DNA from: Bromus sterilis
Taxonomy: Eukaryota > Streptophyta > Magnoliopsida > Poales > Poaceae
Direction of reading: 5' to 3'
Assembly: GCA_950022295.1 (NCBI GenBank)
Contig: OX465601.1
Span: forward strand, 73,541,501 to 73,605,500
Length of the DNA stretch: 64,000 nucleotides
The notes under the pieces are model-generated. The model was given only the letters and a program-made list of their open reading frames with translations. It was not told where the DNA came from and did no database searches. Positions 1 to 10,578 of this stretch are shown piece after piece. The position numbers and the translations under genes are program-made. The first letter of the stretch is position 1. Each line of letters opens with the position of its first letter.

Positions 1-2631
1 CTGCGTCAGTCTTTTTCTTGAATATCCACTTATTCTCGACGGCCTTTCGGTCCTCGGGAATATCCACCAAAGTCCATACTTTGTTGGCATACATGGAGTC
101 TATCTTGGATTTCATGGCTTCCAGCCATTTCTCGGACTCGGGTCCCTCCATTGCTTCTTTGTAGTTCGCAGGTCCGTCAGGTTCATTTAACATGACTGCA
201 TTGACAAGATGCCCATAAAACTGAGTTTTTACTCGGGCTCTTGATGACCTGCAGGGTACAATAGGATCCTCTTCAACTTGATCATGATCATCATGTATAT
301 CACGATCGTTATGAATATCATGATGACCGTTCTCTTCAGCTCCCACTACGGAAGATGGTTCTGGAACAACTTCCATTGCCATTTCTTCCACTTGGAGTGA
401 TTGGTCAATCATCTCGTTGAGGCCTATTTTCCTCCCACTCAATTATTTCGAAAGAAACTCTTTCTAAAGAAAGCATCCAGTCTTGGCGACAAACGTTTTG
501 CCCTCAGACTGGTTGTAGAAGGTGTATCCAACGGTTTCCCTTGGATATCCCACAAAGATGCACTTATCCGCTTTTGATTCGAGTTTGTCAGGCTGAAGTT
601 TCCTAACATAAGCCTCACAACCCCAAATCTTCAAGTGAGACAACTTTGGTTTCTTGCCATGCCATTCCTCAAATGGTGTTGTCTTTACGGATTTGGACGG
701 TGCCCTATTAAGAATGTAAGCGGCAGTTTCTAATGCATACCCCCAGAATGACACAGGTAAGTCGGTATGAGACATCATCGATCGTACGCTATCCAATAGA
801 GTTCGATTACGTCGCTCAAAAACACCGTTACACTGAGGTGTTCCTGCCGGCGTAAGTTGTGGTGCGATGCCACAAGTCTTAAGATGATCGCCAAACTCGT
901 GACTTAAATACTCGCCTGCTCGATCGGATCGAAGGTGCTTGATTTTCTTCCCGAGTTGATTCTCGACCTCACTCTCAAATTCCTTGAACCTTTCAAAGGT
1001 TTCAAACTTATGTTTCGTTAAGTAGATATACCCATATCTGCTTAAGTCATATGTGAAGGTCACGAAGTAACGAAGACCATTGCGTGTGGGGACGTTCATA
1101 GGTTCACATACATCTGAATGTATGATCCCTAACAAGTCTTCCGCACGCTCCATTGTTCCATTGAATGGAGTCCTTGTCATCTTGCCCATAAGGCATGGTT
1201 CACATGTGTCAAGGGATCCAAAATCCAATGACTCCAGAAGTCCATCATCATGAAGCTTCTTCATGCGCTTTTCACCAATATGACCAAGTCGACAATGCCA
1301 CATCGTCATGTGTTCTTCGTCACTAGGTTTTAATCTTTTGGCCTCTAAGTTATCAATATGAAGTATATCACAATCGAGATTAAGAATGAATAAGCCATTT
1401 TCCTCCGGTGCGTGAACATAAAACACATCATCCTTATAAATCGCACAGCCAATTGTATCTGACTTAAAAGAATAGTGGTCTCGCTTCAAGCAAGAACCAC
1501 TAACGATGTTCACACTCAATGCGCGTACATGGTAGCACTTATTCAAAATCAAAATTAATCACGAAGGGAGACTAAGATGCTTCGTGCCGACCGCCACCAC
1601 TTCAATCCGCAGTCGTTTCCCACACACATCGTCACTTCATCTTTCATCAAGCGTCGCCTATTCCGTAGCCCCTGAGAGGAGTTAGAAATATGAGCAACAG
1701 ATCCTGTATCAAATATCCAGGATTTGTTCCCAGCGCTTGTTAAGAAAAGATCAATAACGTGTATATCAAATATACCTTTGTCTCTTCTGACAATCCTGCC
1801 AGCCTTCTTATCCTCTAGGTACTTGGGGCAGTTGCGTTTCAAGTGACCATCACCCTTGCAGTAGAAGCACTCAACGTCGGGCTTGGGTCCAGGTTTGGGT
1901 GCCTTACGAGGAGTGACAACTGGCTTGTCACCCTTCTTCGGGCTTCCCTTCTTTCCCTTATCCTTCTTGCCAGACTTCTTGAATTCAACGGTCTTGTTGA
2001 CCATGAATATAGCATGCTCCTTCTTGATCTCAACCTCAGCAGTTTTCAGCATGGCGAACAACTCAGAAGGGGTCTTAGTCATCCCCTGCATGTTGTAGTT
2101 CAACACAAAGCCTTTGTAGCTAGGGGGCAGCGACTACAGCACCCTATCAACAGCAAGTTCATCTGGAATCTGACATTCCAGAGCATTCAAGCGTTGAACG
2201 TAGCCAGACATCTTGACCACGTGCTCACTAACACTACTATGCTCATCCATCTTTGCTGAGAAGAAAGTTTCAGAAGCCTCATAACGTTCAGCCCTGGCTT
2301 GGGGTGCAAAGACGACCTTGAGGTCGGTGATTATCTCATATGCACCCATCCTCTCAAAGCGTTTCTGCAGCTCAGCCTCCATGGAGTAAAGCATTCCACT
2401 CTGGACAAGGTTGTAATCATCTGTCTTGGAGAGGTAGACATTCTTCTCATCCTGACTAGCGTCTTCTGGTGGTTCGTCACCTAACGCGGCCTCTAGTACG
2501 TATGCCATCTTGAGGGGAACAAGGAGAATCCTCAGAGTGCGAAACCAGTTGGTGAAGTTTGACCCATCGGTTTTCAGTTTGTCTTTGTCTAGGAATGACC
2601 CTAAGTTGAAAGAGGGACGAGGTGCAGCCAT
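1..2631 (-). pseudogene. Ty1/copia gag-pol, truncated by the window edge
   Basis: Read on the minus strand, this is a copia polyprotein from the gag start (ATG at 2631) to the first residues of reverse transcriptase at base 1. Domains in order: gag (2631 to about 2000); a CX2CX4HX4C zinc knuckle reading CFYCKGDGHLKRNC (about 1825-1870); protease with WIFDTGS (about 1700-1725); integrase (464-1552) with its HHCC zinc-binding region (WHCRLGH...CEPC) and DDE residues in HSDV, RSDRAGEY and NGVFERRNR. Upstream of base 464 lies the linker, then KWIFKKKTDA, the usual start of the RT domain. It is broken: a CAG-to-TAG-type stop near 2136 ends the first gag block, and a frameshift near 1600-1620 plus a stop near 1560 separate protease from integrase. 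Further stops lie just below 464. The copia order (integrase before RT) is certain; the family within copia is not. Confidence 0.93.
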
Positions 2632-2798
2632 CTACAATGGTTATTTGCAAAACACATATTTAGACTTTGTTCATAATTGGAGTTCAATTTTAATTAATTC
2701 TAAAACTCCCACTTAGTTAAACATCTCTCCAAATTTACTAAGTGATTAACATAATACTAGTTTGAATGATCGTCCTCGAATATCACACGGTCGACGAC
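2632..2798 (-). other. Leader region of the minus-strand copia element
   Basis: This non-coding, AT-rich stretch precedes the gag start codon on the minus strand. It ends at ACGAC (2794-2798), one copy of the target-site duplication of the neighbouring solo LTR. The matching copy is at 35274-35278, so the copia leader probably continues there, but I could not find a copia primer-binding site or LTR beyond it. Confidence 0.5.
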
Positions 2799-3279
2799 TG
2801 ATGACCCACAAACGTAAGGGATTGAGATAGTCTTCGCGGGTAAGTTAACCCAATTTATTGATTCGACACACGGGGAGCCAAAGAGTATTTATAAGCTTTG
2901 ACAGTTGAGTTGTCAATTCAACCGCACCTGAAATATACTTGCTTGCAACGAAAGATAAGTGGTAATGGTGATATGATAGTGATGGTGGCGACAGCAAAAG
3001 TAACAACTAATGACCAGCAGGATTGAAAACACTGTAGGCTAGGGAGATGGATGGTTGGGCGCTGCATGGATGAGAGTGAACATGTAATAGATTCTAACAC
3101 GGGGCAAGGCACACAGAAAAGCAATGATCATCTAGGCAAATATCAAACATTAGGCATGTATCCCGTAGGTAGTTGTGCGTCCTTGCAATAAGAACTTGCA
3201 CAACATCTTTTGTCCTACCATCCCGCTACGAACGGGGCCAAAAGGAACTTATGGATATTAAGGTGCTCCTGTCAAAGAG

Positions 3280-4787
3280 TGATACGTCCAAAACGTATCT
3301 ATAATTTCTGCTTGCTCCATGCATGTTTTGTGTGATATTGCTACGATCTAGATACACTTTCATACACTTTTGATCATATTTGGACTAACCTATTAACTCA
3401 GTGCACCACAGTGCCAGTTCCTGTTTTCTGCTATTTTTTATTTCAATTTTCCCCCATATTAAAAGTGCTCAAAAAAATCGGACCCCTGGTGGCCCCCCTG
3501 GCTGCCCCCTTCGCCTATATATTCTCCGTCACGAGAAACTTCCGAGAGGAGAACCCTTTTTCGCGATCTCTCATCTGTTCCGCCGCCGCCGCGCTTCCGA
3601 GATCGGGAGCACCAGAAGACCTCTTCCCGGCACCCTGCCGGAGGGAGGGCCGACCTCCGGGAGTCTCCTCTCCACCATGGATGCTTCCCGGATGTCTTGT
3701 GAGTAGTTTTCCTTGGACCATGGGTCCGTGATCAGTAGCTATGTGATGTTCTCCTCCCCTCTTTGTTCTTCATGGTTTAGACCTCGTGAGCTGCCCTACA
3801 TGATCGAGGCACTTTTGTAATCTTTCTGCTGTTGATATGCTGAGTTTGATGAGATCTGATGGATTATGAGATTATGTTCAGATTGTGATTGAGTAATATA
3901 TTTGGTTCTTATCTCTTATATTTTTGTTCCTAAGTAATTCTTGCATGTTCTCCGTTGCTGTTTATTGCTTTGGCCAAGTAGTAGGTAGTAACCCCAAGAG
4001 GGAACGTTGTGCTCGATTGTGGGTTCATGCCCCCCGATGACACGCTTGAGTGACAGAAACATGAGTCTAGGGGATGTGTTGTTGCCACAAGGGGGAAAAC
4101 AACGGTCCTTGTAACCGCGGTTACAAGGATTGTTTACTTTACTCAAAGTGCTTTTTAATGCAGTTGTCTGTTGCTTTGGGTTTACACTTTGGGTGGGGCT
4201 CGCAACTTAATACCAGCGAGATGTTCTGGATAGATATCTCAAGGTGGATGATTAGTAGTAGATGCAGTTGGATTTCGGTCTACTTATTTTGGCGTACTGC
4301 CCGTTCTTTTGAGCCTCTTCCTTTTTTTTGTAGCATAGTTAGCATTGCGGTGCGTTCATAATTTTGTCAATTGCCCTTCTGTAATTTGTTCACCTCGCAT
4401 AGCAGTTTTATCGTCTTTTGGGAGAGAGACATCACTAGTGAACATCACGTATCCCGGTCCATACCCTCATCACTGTTTACACGCTCTTTTATTTTTCTGC
4501 TTTTACTTTCAGTTGCTATCATTATCCTTTGTGTTTGATCCTTTGTGAACAACAAGACCGGAGAGATTGACAACCTCTCTGAACTTCGTTGGGAACAAAG
4601 TTATTTGTGTCTGTGTGCAGGTCCGCGTCAGTAGCGCCGCTGACACCTGCTTATCATCTCCGGAGTCCTACTGGAGACAAACCTTGGTATCTTTACCGAG
4701 GGAAATTTGCTGTTGTGCTACATCACGCCTTCCACTTGGGGCTCACCAACGAAGGGCGAGAAATCACTATCATTACCTCGCACATCA
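3280..4787 (+). repeat. E1 5' LTR
   Basis: This is a 1508-bp LTR with TG...CA ends. A TATA-like CTATATATT lies at 3515-3523. Compared with the 3' LTR at 32743-34379 it lacks about 130 bp just after position 3475, upstream of the TATA box. It contains a perfect 24-bp palindrome at 4106-4129. The small ORFs inside it (for example 3401-3731) are not genes: each overlaps others in different frames and recurs in the other LTR copies. Confidence 0.92.
4106..4129. other. 24-bp perfect palindrome in the E1/E2 LTR
   Basis: The half-site TCCTTGTAACCG is followed by its exact reverse complement. The same palindrome occurs at 33700-33723 in the E1 3' LTR and, with a one-base end change, at about 26849-26872 in the E2 3' LTR. 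It lies roughly 600 bp downstream of the TATA box. Its role is unknown; a protein-binding site or an RNA stem in the transcript leader are both possible. Confidence 0.85.
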
Positions 4788-4798
4788 AGCCAAATTTC

Positions 4799-4816
4799 TG
4801 GCGCCGTTGCCGGGGA
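4799..4816 (+). other. E1 primer-binding site
   Basis: TGGCGCCGTTGCCGGGGA lies 11 bp after the LTR end and matches the 3' end of tRNA-Asp, the usual primer of many plant gypsy elements. It fixes the orientation of E1 as plus. Confidence 0.9.
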
Positions 4817-4966
4817 CTCCGAGTGCTAAGATAGGGGAGTTGCACACTACCCTTTACCTTTGTTTTTTAGTCTTGTTAGTTTACCTTTCAGTTTTTATCT
4901 TTGTGTCTTATATCAAAAATCACAAAAAAATTGTTTATCTTGTTGTTAGTAGTCCTCCTTGTTTAG

Positions 4967-6064
4967 ATGAACATGCTTAGAGACTTTATCACTGCGCAAA
5001 AAGCCCTCAACAAAAATGTAGAGGAGAAATTAGCTAAATTAGATAATCTATCTTTGAAGGTAGAAAACTTAGCCCTTGATATTGAGATGCTTAAAATTAG
5101 AACCTCTCCCCTTGAGGAGAATAAGGCCACTCCTATTAATGCTATCCAATTACAAATTAATGAAAATATTAGGATGATGGCTAAACTTAAAGAAAGGTGG
5201 GCTAGAGAAAAAGAGGAAGATGGTAGAATTAAGATCCTTCCTACACACCACACAGTTGCCACTATCCAAATTGTTGAGGACACCCAAACTATTAGCACCC
5301 AATGCACTCCTAGTCCCGTTGGACCTATTAATGGTGATGCTAATACCTCAACCAAAGATGAAGAAACTCCTATGAACATAGAGGGTTTCAAACAAGTGAG
5401 CCTAGACGACACTACTACCACCTTTGATAGTAGTGATATTGATTTTGATAGTTGCACCCTCTCAGAAGTTATTAGCTTGCTACACAAAATGTCTAGAGAC
5501 CCCCACACTAGCACACTTAATCTTGCCTTCACGCAGCATATCACAAATGCTCTCATCAAAGCTAGGGAGGAGAAGCTTAGAGTAGAAGCCTCCATACCTA
5601 GGAAGCTAGATGATGGTTGGGACCCTATGATCAAAATTAAATTAAATAACTTCTCTTGCTATGCTTTATGTGATGTTGGAGCTAGTACCTCCGTTATGCC
5701 CAAAAGAATATTTGATATGTTTGAATTGAAGCCCTTTGAGCCTTGTTCTTTTGGTGTTCGTCTTGTTGATTCTTCCGTAAATAAACCTTTGGGGAAGATC
5801 GACGATGTTCTTATCATTGTCAGTGACAACTATGTTCCCGTTGATTTTATTGTTATGGATATAGAGTGTGAACCTTTGTGTCCAATTATTTTGGGACGTC
5901 CTTTTCTTCGCACCGTTGGTGCGGTTATTGACATGAAAGAGGGGAATATAAAATTTCAATTCCCATTCAAAAAGGGGATGGAACACTTCCCTAGAAAGAA
6001 AATCAAGTTACCTTTTGAGTCCGTTACACGGGCTAGTTATTCTCTTTCTCTTGATAAAACTTGA
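4967..6064 (+). CDS. E1 gag C-terminal region and retropepsin (Athila-like)
   Basis: This is a 365-codon ORF. Residues 1-80 are charged and heptad-like (gag coiled-coil remnant). About residues 215-345 form the aspartic protease domain: CDVGASTSVMP carries the catalytic D-x-G-A-S motif in its Athila form, and PIILGRPFLR is the second conserved protease block. The gag N-terminal part, which survives in E2 at 30957-31181, has been lost between about 4925 and 4970. The ORF then stops, and the sequence after it (CTTTCGGGAGGCAGCCCGC near 6110) is the non-coding stretch that follows gag-pro in this family in place of pol. Transposon-encoded; any activity would depend on enzymes from a related autonomous element. 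Confidence 0.85.
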   Translation: MNMLRDFITAQKALNKNVEEKLAKLDNLSLKVENLALDIEMLKIRTSPLEENKATPINAIQLQINENIRMMAKLKERWAREKEEDGRIKILPTHHTVATIQIVEDTQTISTQCTPSPVGPINGDANTSTKDEETPMNIEGFKQVSLDDTTTTFDSSDIDFDSCTLSEVISLLHKMSRDPHTSTLNLAFTQHITNALIKAREEKLRVEASIPRKLDDGWDPMIKIKLNNFSCYALCDVGASTSVMPKRIFDMFELKPFEPCSFGVRLVDSSVNKPLGKIDDVLIIVSDNYVPVDFIVMDIECEPLCPIILGRPFLRTVGAVIDMKEGNIKFQFPFKKGMEHFPRKKIKLPFESVTRASYSLSLDKT

Positions 6065-7577
6065 TTCTTCTTTTGCATCATGCCTAGCTTAAAGACATAA
6101 AAGAAAGCGCTTTCGGGAGGCAGCCCGCAACGAATTTAGGTTTTTCTATTTTCTTTTGTTGTGTCTTGATGTTTGTTACTACTGTAGCAACATCATTGTA
6201 CCTTTATTTTTCAGCTTTGTGCCAAGTTATAGCCTCTTATGATAAGGGAAGCAAAAGTTGTGACATGCTGTCCAGAAAACAGATTCTTTCCCTTGACAGA
6301 AAAATTCGAATCAAATCACCAGATCATCTTTTTGATCTGAATTTGTTTGACAGCGTGATCTATACAATTGTGAAACTTTCGTATGTTCTGAGTTTTTTGA
6401 TTTGAGTTGCAGAAGTGCCCCTAAAAAATTCTTTACTACCTGCTGTTCTGTTTTTCACAGATTCTGCCACGTTTTGCCTCTCTTCACTTTTGCAAACCTT
6501 AAGCTTGCTTTTTCTTTGCAAAAACCTTTTGGCACTCTTGATAACAGTAGCTCTTCAAGAATATCTTTATATCCAGTGGGTAAAAATTATTTTATTAAGG
6601 GTACTAACCTCTCTAATCAGCTTATGACGAGTTATGTATGAAGGGAGTTTTCAAGTGTGCGATGGGAGATGATGAAAGAAGATCCAGGAGTGTCAAGCGC
6701 TCAAGCTTGGGGATGCCCCCATGCATGCCCAATAAATATAAAAGGAGACTCAAGAATCTAAGCTTGGGGATGCCCCCGTGCATCCCCTTCTCCATCAACA
6801 ATCATCAGTTCGTACTTCGTCTCACTATAGTTTTATCACTTCATGCGTTATGTGTTATGCTTGGAGCGTCTCGCTCTTAGTTTTTTGTTTGTTTTCTTTA
6901 GCTTTGCTTGCTGTTCATAACAAGTTAGATCCCTTCTTACTTTGTGTGGGAGAGAAACACGCTCCACTTTCAAAATCTAGAACACATCATAGGATTTTTC
7001 CTCCCTATCTTTTTGTTGTTGTGTGTTCTTTATCTTTTCGTAGCCGCTGCCATGTTTAGTTTTAGTCTTAGTTTGTCTTTAGCAAAAGCCTTGGCTTTGG
7101 TTTAGTATGTTGCTGGAACTCTTTTTAGTATTCATGTTTATCTTGTTAAAGAGAGTTGGTTGTTGCACTGAGTTGTGTCTTGTCTTGAAAGTAGGTAATT
7201 GAGGTTGCTATTTTATTCTAGTAGTAACTTGCAATAGTTTTGAGGTATTGTTGTGAGTAATGTTTGAACTTTTGGTGTCAAGAGCTCTAGCCTATTAGTG
7301 ATAGGTGTCGTATTTTGGGCAATCCGTGTTTATTTTCAAAACCTACAAAACCAGTTGAGAACTCTAGCTACTAGATGGATCACTAATTTTTGGAGGGATC
7401 GAATATTAGAGTACACTCACGTACCATGAGTCGAGGATGCGCAAGGATAACCAAACCCCCATACACTCCTCCTCGGGGTACTTGTCTCTTTGTGAACCTC
7501 CTTATTAGATTGAGAGTTACCGATAATAAGTGCATGAGTTCTTCGGACTAATGTAAGTATTGAAAGTTGACACTTTC
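6065..7577 (+). other. E1 internal non-coding region, 5' part
   Basis: There is no coding sequence here beyond short accidental ORFs. The block recurs inverted in E2 (about 29107-30290), and its 6235-6560 part recurs at the right window edge. Two copies of an AGCTTGGGGATGCCCCC-type motif (6713 and 6760 areas) resemble the polypurine-tract region of the family. The region ends at CTTTC (7573-7577), the left TSD copy of the G2 insertion. Confidence 0.75.
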
Positions 7578-8007
7578 TGATATTGGGTGGCCCGATCTTC
7601 TCAGTAAGCGAACGGTGAATATGAGGGCGATGATAGATAACTTGTATGTAGCCGATGAACTCTCCTCACTAGATCCCTGTTGCCAATGCGACAACTCTCT
7701 ACCCTTTGGATATTCACAACTTCACACACTTGCGCAACGTAGTTGTCGACCACGAGACGGTAATTTGCAATCTACTAATTCCCAGTGGAACAACAGATCA
7801 CACAAAACTTGCAGTAGCAACACTTCAGATCGATATGAATTGAAGTATATGATTCAAGATGAAAGATTGGAGCTATTCTCAAGAACTAGGGTTTATCTAA
7901 ACGTGGTCTAACCTAAAAACTCATAGGGGGTCCTATATTTATAAGCTAGGGTGTCCAAACGGAAATACATGGGCCGCAACCCTTAAATCTGCACGCAGGC
8001 ATCGGGC

Positions 8008-8290
8008 AGGTCGGACGGTCCGACCTGTAGCTCGGACGGTCCGGCCTCAAGACGGACGGTCCGACCTGTTACTCGGACGGTCCGACCTATGCAGTAAATA
8101 CTACTGATGTCTGTCGTCGTAAGTCGGACGGTCCGAGCTGGGGTCGGACGGTCCGACGTGAAGTCCGGACGGTCCGACTTGACCAGTAATTCCACTGATC
8201 TTCGGAGGCATAATTCAGACGGTCCGACTTGATGTCCGGACGTCCGACCTGGTGTCCCGGATGGTTCGACATGCAATCCGGCCGTCCGAC
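8008..8290. repeat. Array of TCGGACGGTCCGA interrupted palindromes (G2 3' LTR)
   Basis: About eleven copies of a 13-base motif, TCGGAC-G-GTCCGA, are spaced 20-30 bases apart, some with one or two changes. The partner array in the 5' LTR is at about 25282-25562. The two arrays differ by loss of a roughly 20-base unit at one place and gain of a similar one at another, so the LTRs keep the same total length. On the minus strand the array lies upstream of the TATA box, where enhancer repeats would be expected. Confidence 0.85.
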
Positions 8291-9743
8291 GTTTTAAGCA
8301 ATTCCTCCTTTTGCTTCATCTTCTCGCGGCTCTTCTCCTCGTGCACTTGTCCTACGTCCTCTTCTTGGATGACTTTGTAGTACCTAATAACACACATATA
8401 CAAGGACTTAGTGTAGGAGATATGCCCTAGAGGCAATAATAAATGTTATTATTTATCCCCATGTTCCTAATTATGTTTATATTCCATGCTATAACTGCTA
8501 TGGTTCTCAAGTCTGCAATAACCACGAGGCTCGGAGGAAGACTCATATGCACGTGTGGAATAATAAACGGATAAAATATATATATTCCTAGTCTCGCCTC
8601 TAAGACTAGCTCAAGTGTTGCATGATGGTTCTGTTTTCCTGATCATGGGCATGACTATGCCGGCAATTTTGAGGGCACAATGTTAGAAGAACATTTGTGT
8701 TGAATCGACCCAGATTGATGTTATGCTATGAGATACATTCGTCACCAGTTAATGGATTATAACACAGAGAAAGTTGAGCGTTTGCATAATTCCTTAGACC
8801 ATGAGAGTATCGAGTTCCTTCGTACTTGCTTCGTGAACTTTGGGGTTTGTTAAACGTCATCTGTAAAAGGGTGGCTATTACGGCGGCTTACGGGTTCACG
8901 GAAAAGTATGACAAGGAACTAGGTAGCTCAAGATTGGGATTTGCTCCTCCGTCGATGGAGAGATATTCTTCGGGCCCTCTCGGTGTTACGGTATCCACCA
9001 TCGTCTGGCCAGACACAGTGTGATTTGATCACAGGGATGCCGGAACGCGGGAACGAGAAAAGAGAACAATACTAGTAACGAGGTAACTGGCATAGTGGAC
9101 AAGTGTTGATCCACGGGGATGCCGATAAGTCTCACCTCGGGTATTTGTAACATATCACGAAGCAACAGGAATAGCACACGGCAACTGGAGGTTCACTCGA
9201 ATATTTATTCGTGTGGGTATAGGGGTCAATATGGGTGTCCACGGCTCCGATGTTGATCATTGATCGGAAAGTGTTCCGGGTCATGTCTATACTTCACCGA
9301 ACCTATAGGGTCACACGCTTAAGGGTCATCTATCTGCTGAATACTAGACAGGGAGTCTGAGAGAAAGTCACCGGAAAGGTTTCGGAAAAACGGAAAAGTT
9401 CCGGAAAGAGAACACCGGAATAATTTCGGTAAAACCAAAAAGTTGTTTCGGAATATATCATTAAGTCAAAATGGTTTCGGCACACGCCTGGAAATTCTTG
9501 GAGGGTGCCAGAATTGTTCTGGGAACTTCTGGGATTTTTCCAGAGAGAAAAAACCGGAAATGTTCCGGAGCTGCCGGAACCGCTTTGGTTGCTTTTCGCA
9601 GATGAAAATCACTAATCCGGAATTGTTTCGGAACGCGTCCAAAATCCTTTTAGTGGGTACTGGAATTTTTCTAAGACCTACAGAAAAGTTTCGGATTTTA
9701 CGGTCGCAGATAAATGTCTTCATGAATAGTGGATACACTATTC

Positions 9744-9917
9744 ATGATGATGCAGGCGATGATGCAGCTTGCATGATGATGCAGGCGATGATGCAGCTTG
9801 CATGATGATGCAGGCGATGATGCAGCTTGCATGATGATGCAGGCGATGATGCAGCTTGCATGATGATGCAGGCGATGATGCAGCTTGCATGATGATGCAG
9901 GCAATGATGCAGTTTGG
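9744..9917. repeat. Six 29-bp tandem repeats in the copia LTR
   Basis: The unit starts ATGATGATGCAGG and ends GCAGCTTGC. The first five copies are identical to the eye; the sixth (9889-9917) has a few changes. The array ends about 36 bp upstream of the TATA box. The same six copies are in the 3' LTR at 16912-17085. There are no spacers, so this is a minisatellite and not a CRISPR array. Confidence 0.95.
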
Positions 9918-9953
9918 AGGGCATTTTGGGTTTTTCCCCATAGCCTCTCACCC

Positions 9954-9961
9954 TATAAATA
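9954..9961 (+). promoter_or_regulatory. TATA box of the copia LTR promoter
   Basis: TATAAATA lies in CACCCTATAAATAGGGG, with transcription expected to start some 30 bases downstream. The rest of the LTR (about 570 bases) would be R and U5. The 3' LTR copy is at 17122-17129. Confidence 0.75.
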
Positions 9962-10565
9962 GGGGTGGAGAGGGGTCTCTCAAATCTGATCCAAGTTCTC
10001 ACTTGAACTCTCAACAAGTGCCATTGCATGATCTGGCTTTCTTCTCTCCCTCCCACGAAATAGTTTCGTAGAGCCGAAAGGCTGTCTGGGTTCCGGTAGG
10101 AACTAGTTCTGGACGGCGAAGCCCTGCCGGATAGATGACACCGTATGTGTGCAACCCCGTAGAGAGGTCGTAGTTTCGATCTTTTGCCCGAGGGGCTGTT
10201 CGAGGGTCCTCCCGAAGGGCTGTCCAAATTATCGTTCGAGTTTCAAGGGTCCTCCCGAAGGGCTGTCCGAGTTACCGATCGAGTTTCGAGGGGCCTCCCG
10301 AAGGGCTGTCCGTGACATCGTCCGAGGGACTGTCCGACCGCCTCTCGGAGCGCTGTCCGAGGAGCAGACGAGGGAGGACATCCTCGCGGTTGGGAGGTTG
10401 TAAATCCTAGCCGCGGGGGTCTGCACCAACGATCTACATCGACTCTACTTCCGCTGCGCTACGAGTCGGTAACGATCAGATCAAAACCTTGTATGCAGTT
10501 TCCATAGTGGTCCTGGGCTGTTCGTAGTGCGGAAATTTTTTGTTTTCTGCCGCGTTCCCCAACAG

Positions 10566-10578
10566 TGGCATCAGAGCC
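10566..10578 (+). other. Primer-binding site of the copia element
   Basis: TGGCATCAGAGCC, one base after the LTR end, matches the initiator tRNA-Met site (TGGTATCAGAGCC) with one change. This is standard for copia elements and fixes plus orientation. Confidence 0.9.

Larger units (their letters stand above)
8412..10564 (+). repeat. 5' LTR of the recent copia element
   Basis: It starts TGTAGGAGATATGCCCTAG and ends TTCCCCAACA. It holds an inverted repeat (9723-9744), six 29-bp tandem repeats (9744-9917), a TATA box (9954-9961) and GC-rich degenerate repeats with CCCGAAGGGCTGTCC (about 10186-10360). Histidine-rich and other ORFs across it (for example 9698-10227 minus) are products of the repeats and are not genes. 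Confidence 0.95.

Noticed and set aside
3401..3731. ORFs of about 100 codons in the E1 5' LTR, with copies near 27270-27641 and 32929-33325
   Set aside because: They repeat in each LTR copy of the family with frame changes; they are LTR sequence and not genes.
9744..9917. Regular 29-bp direct repeats, superficially like a CRISPR array
   Set aside because: The units are contiguous with no spacers, there are no cas genes, and the locus is a plant LTR.
9742..10227. 161-codon minus-strand ORF rich in HHHASCIIACIIM repeats, also at 16910-17395
   Set aside because: It is the translation of the 29-bp tandem repeats and adjoining LTR sequence and occurs identically in both LTRs, with overlapping ORFs in other frames.
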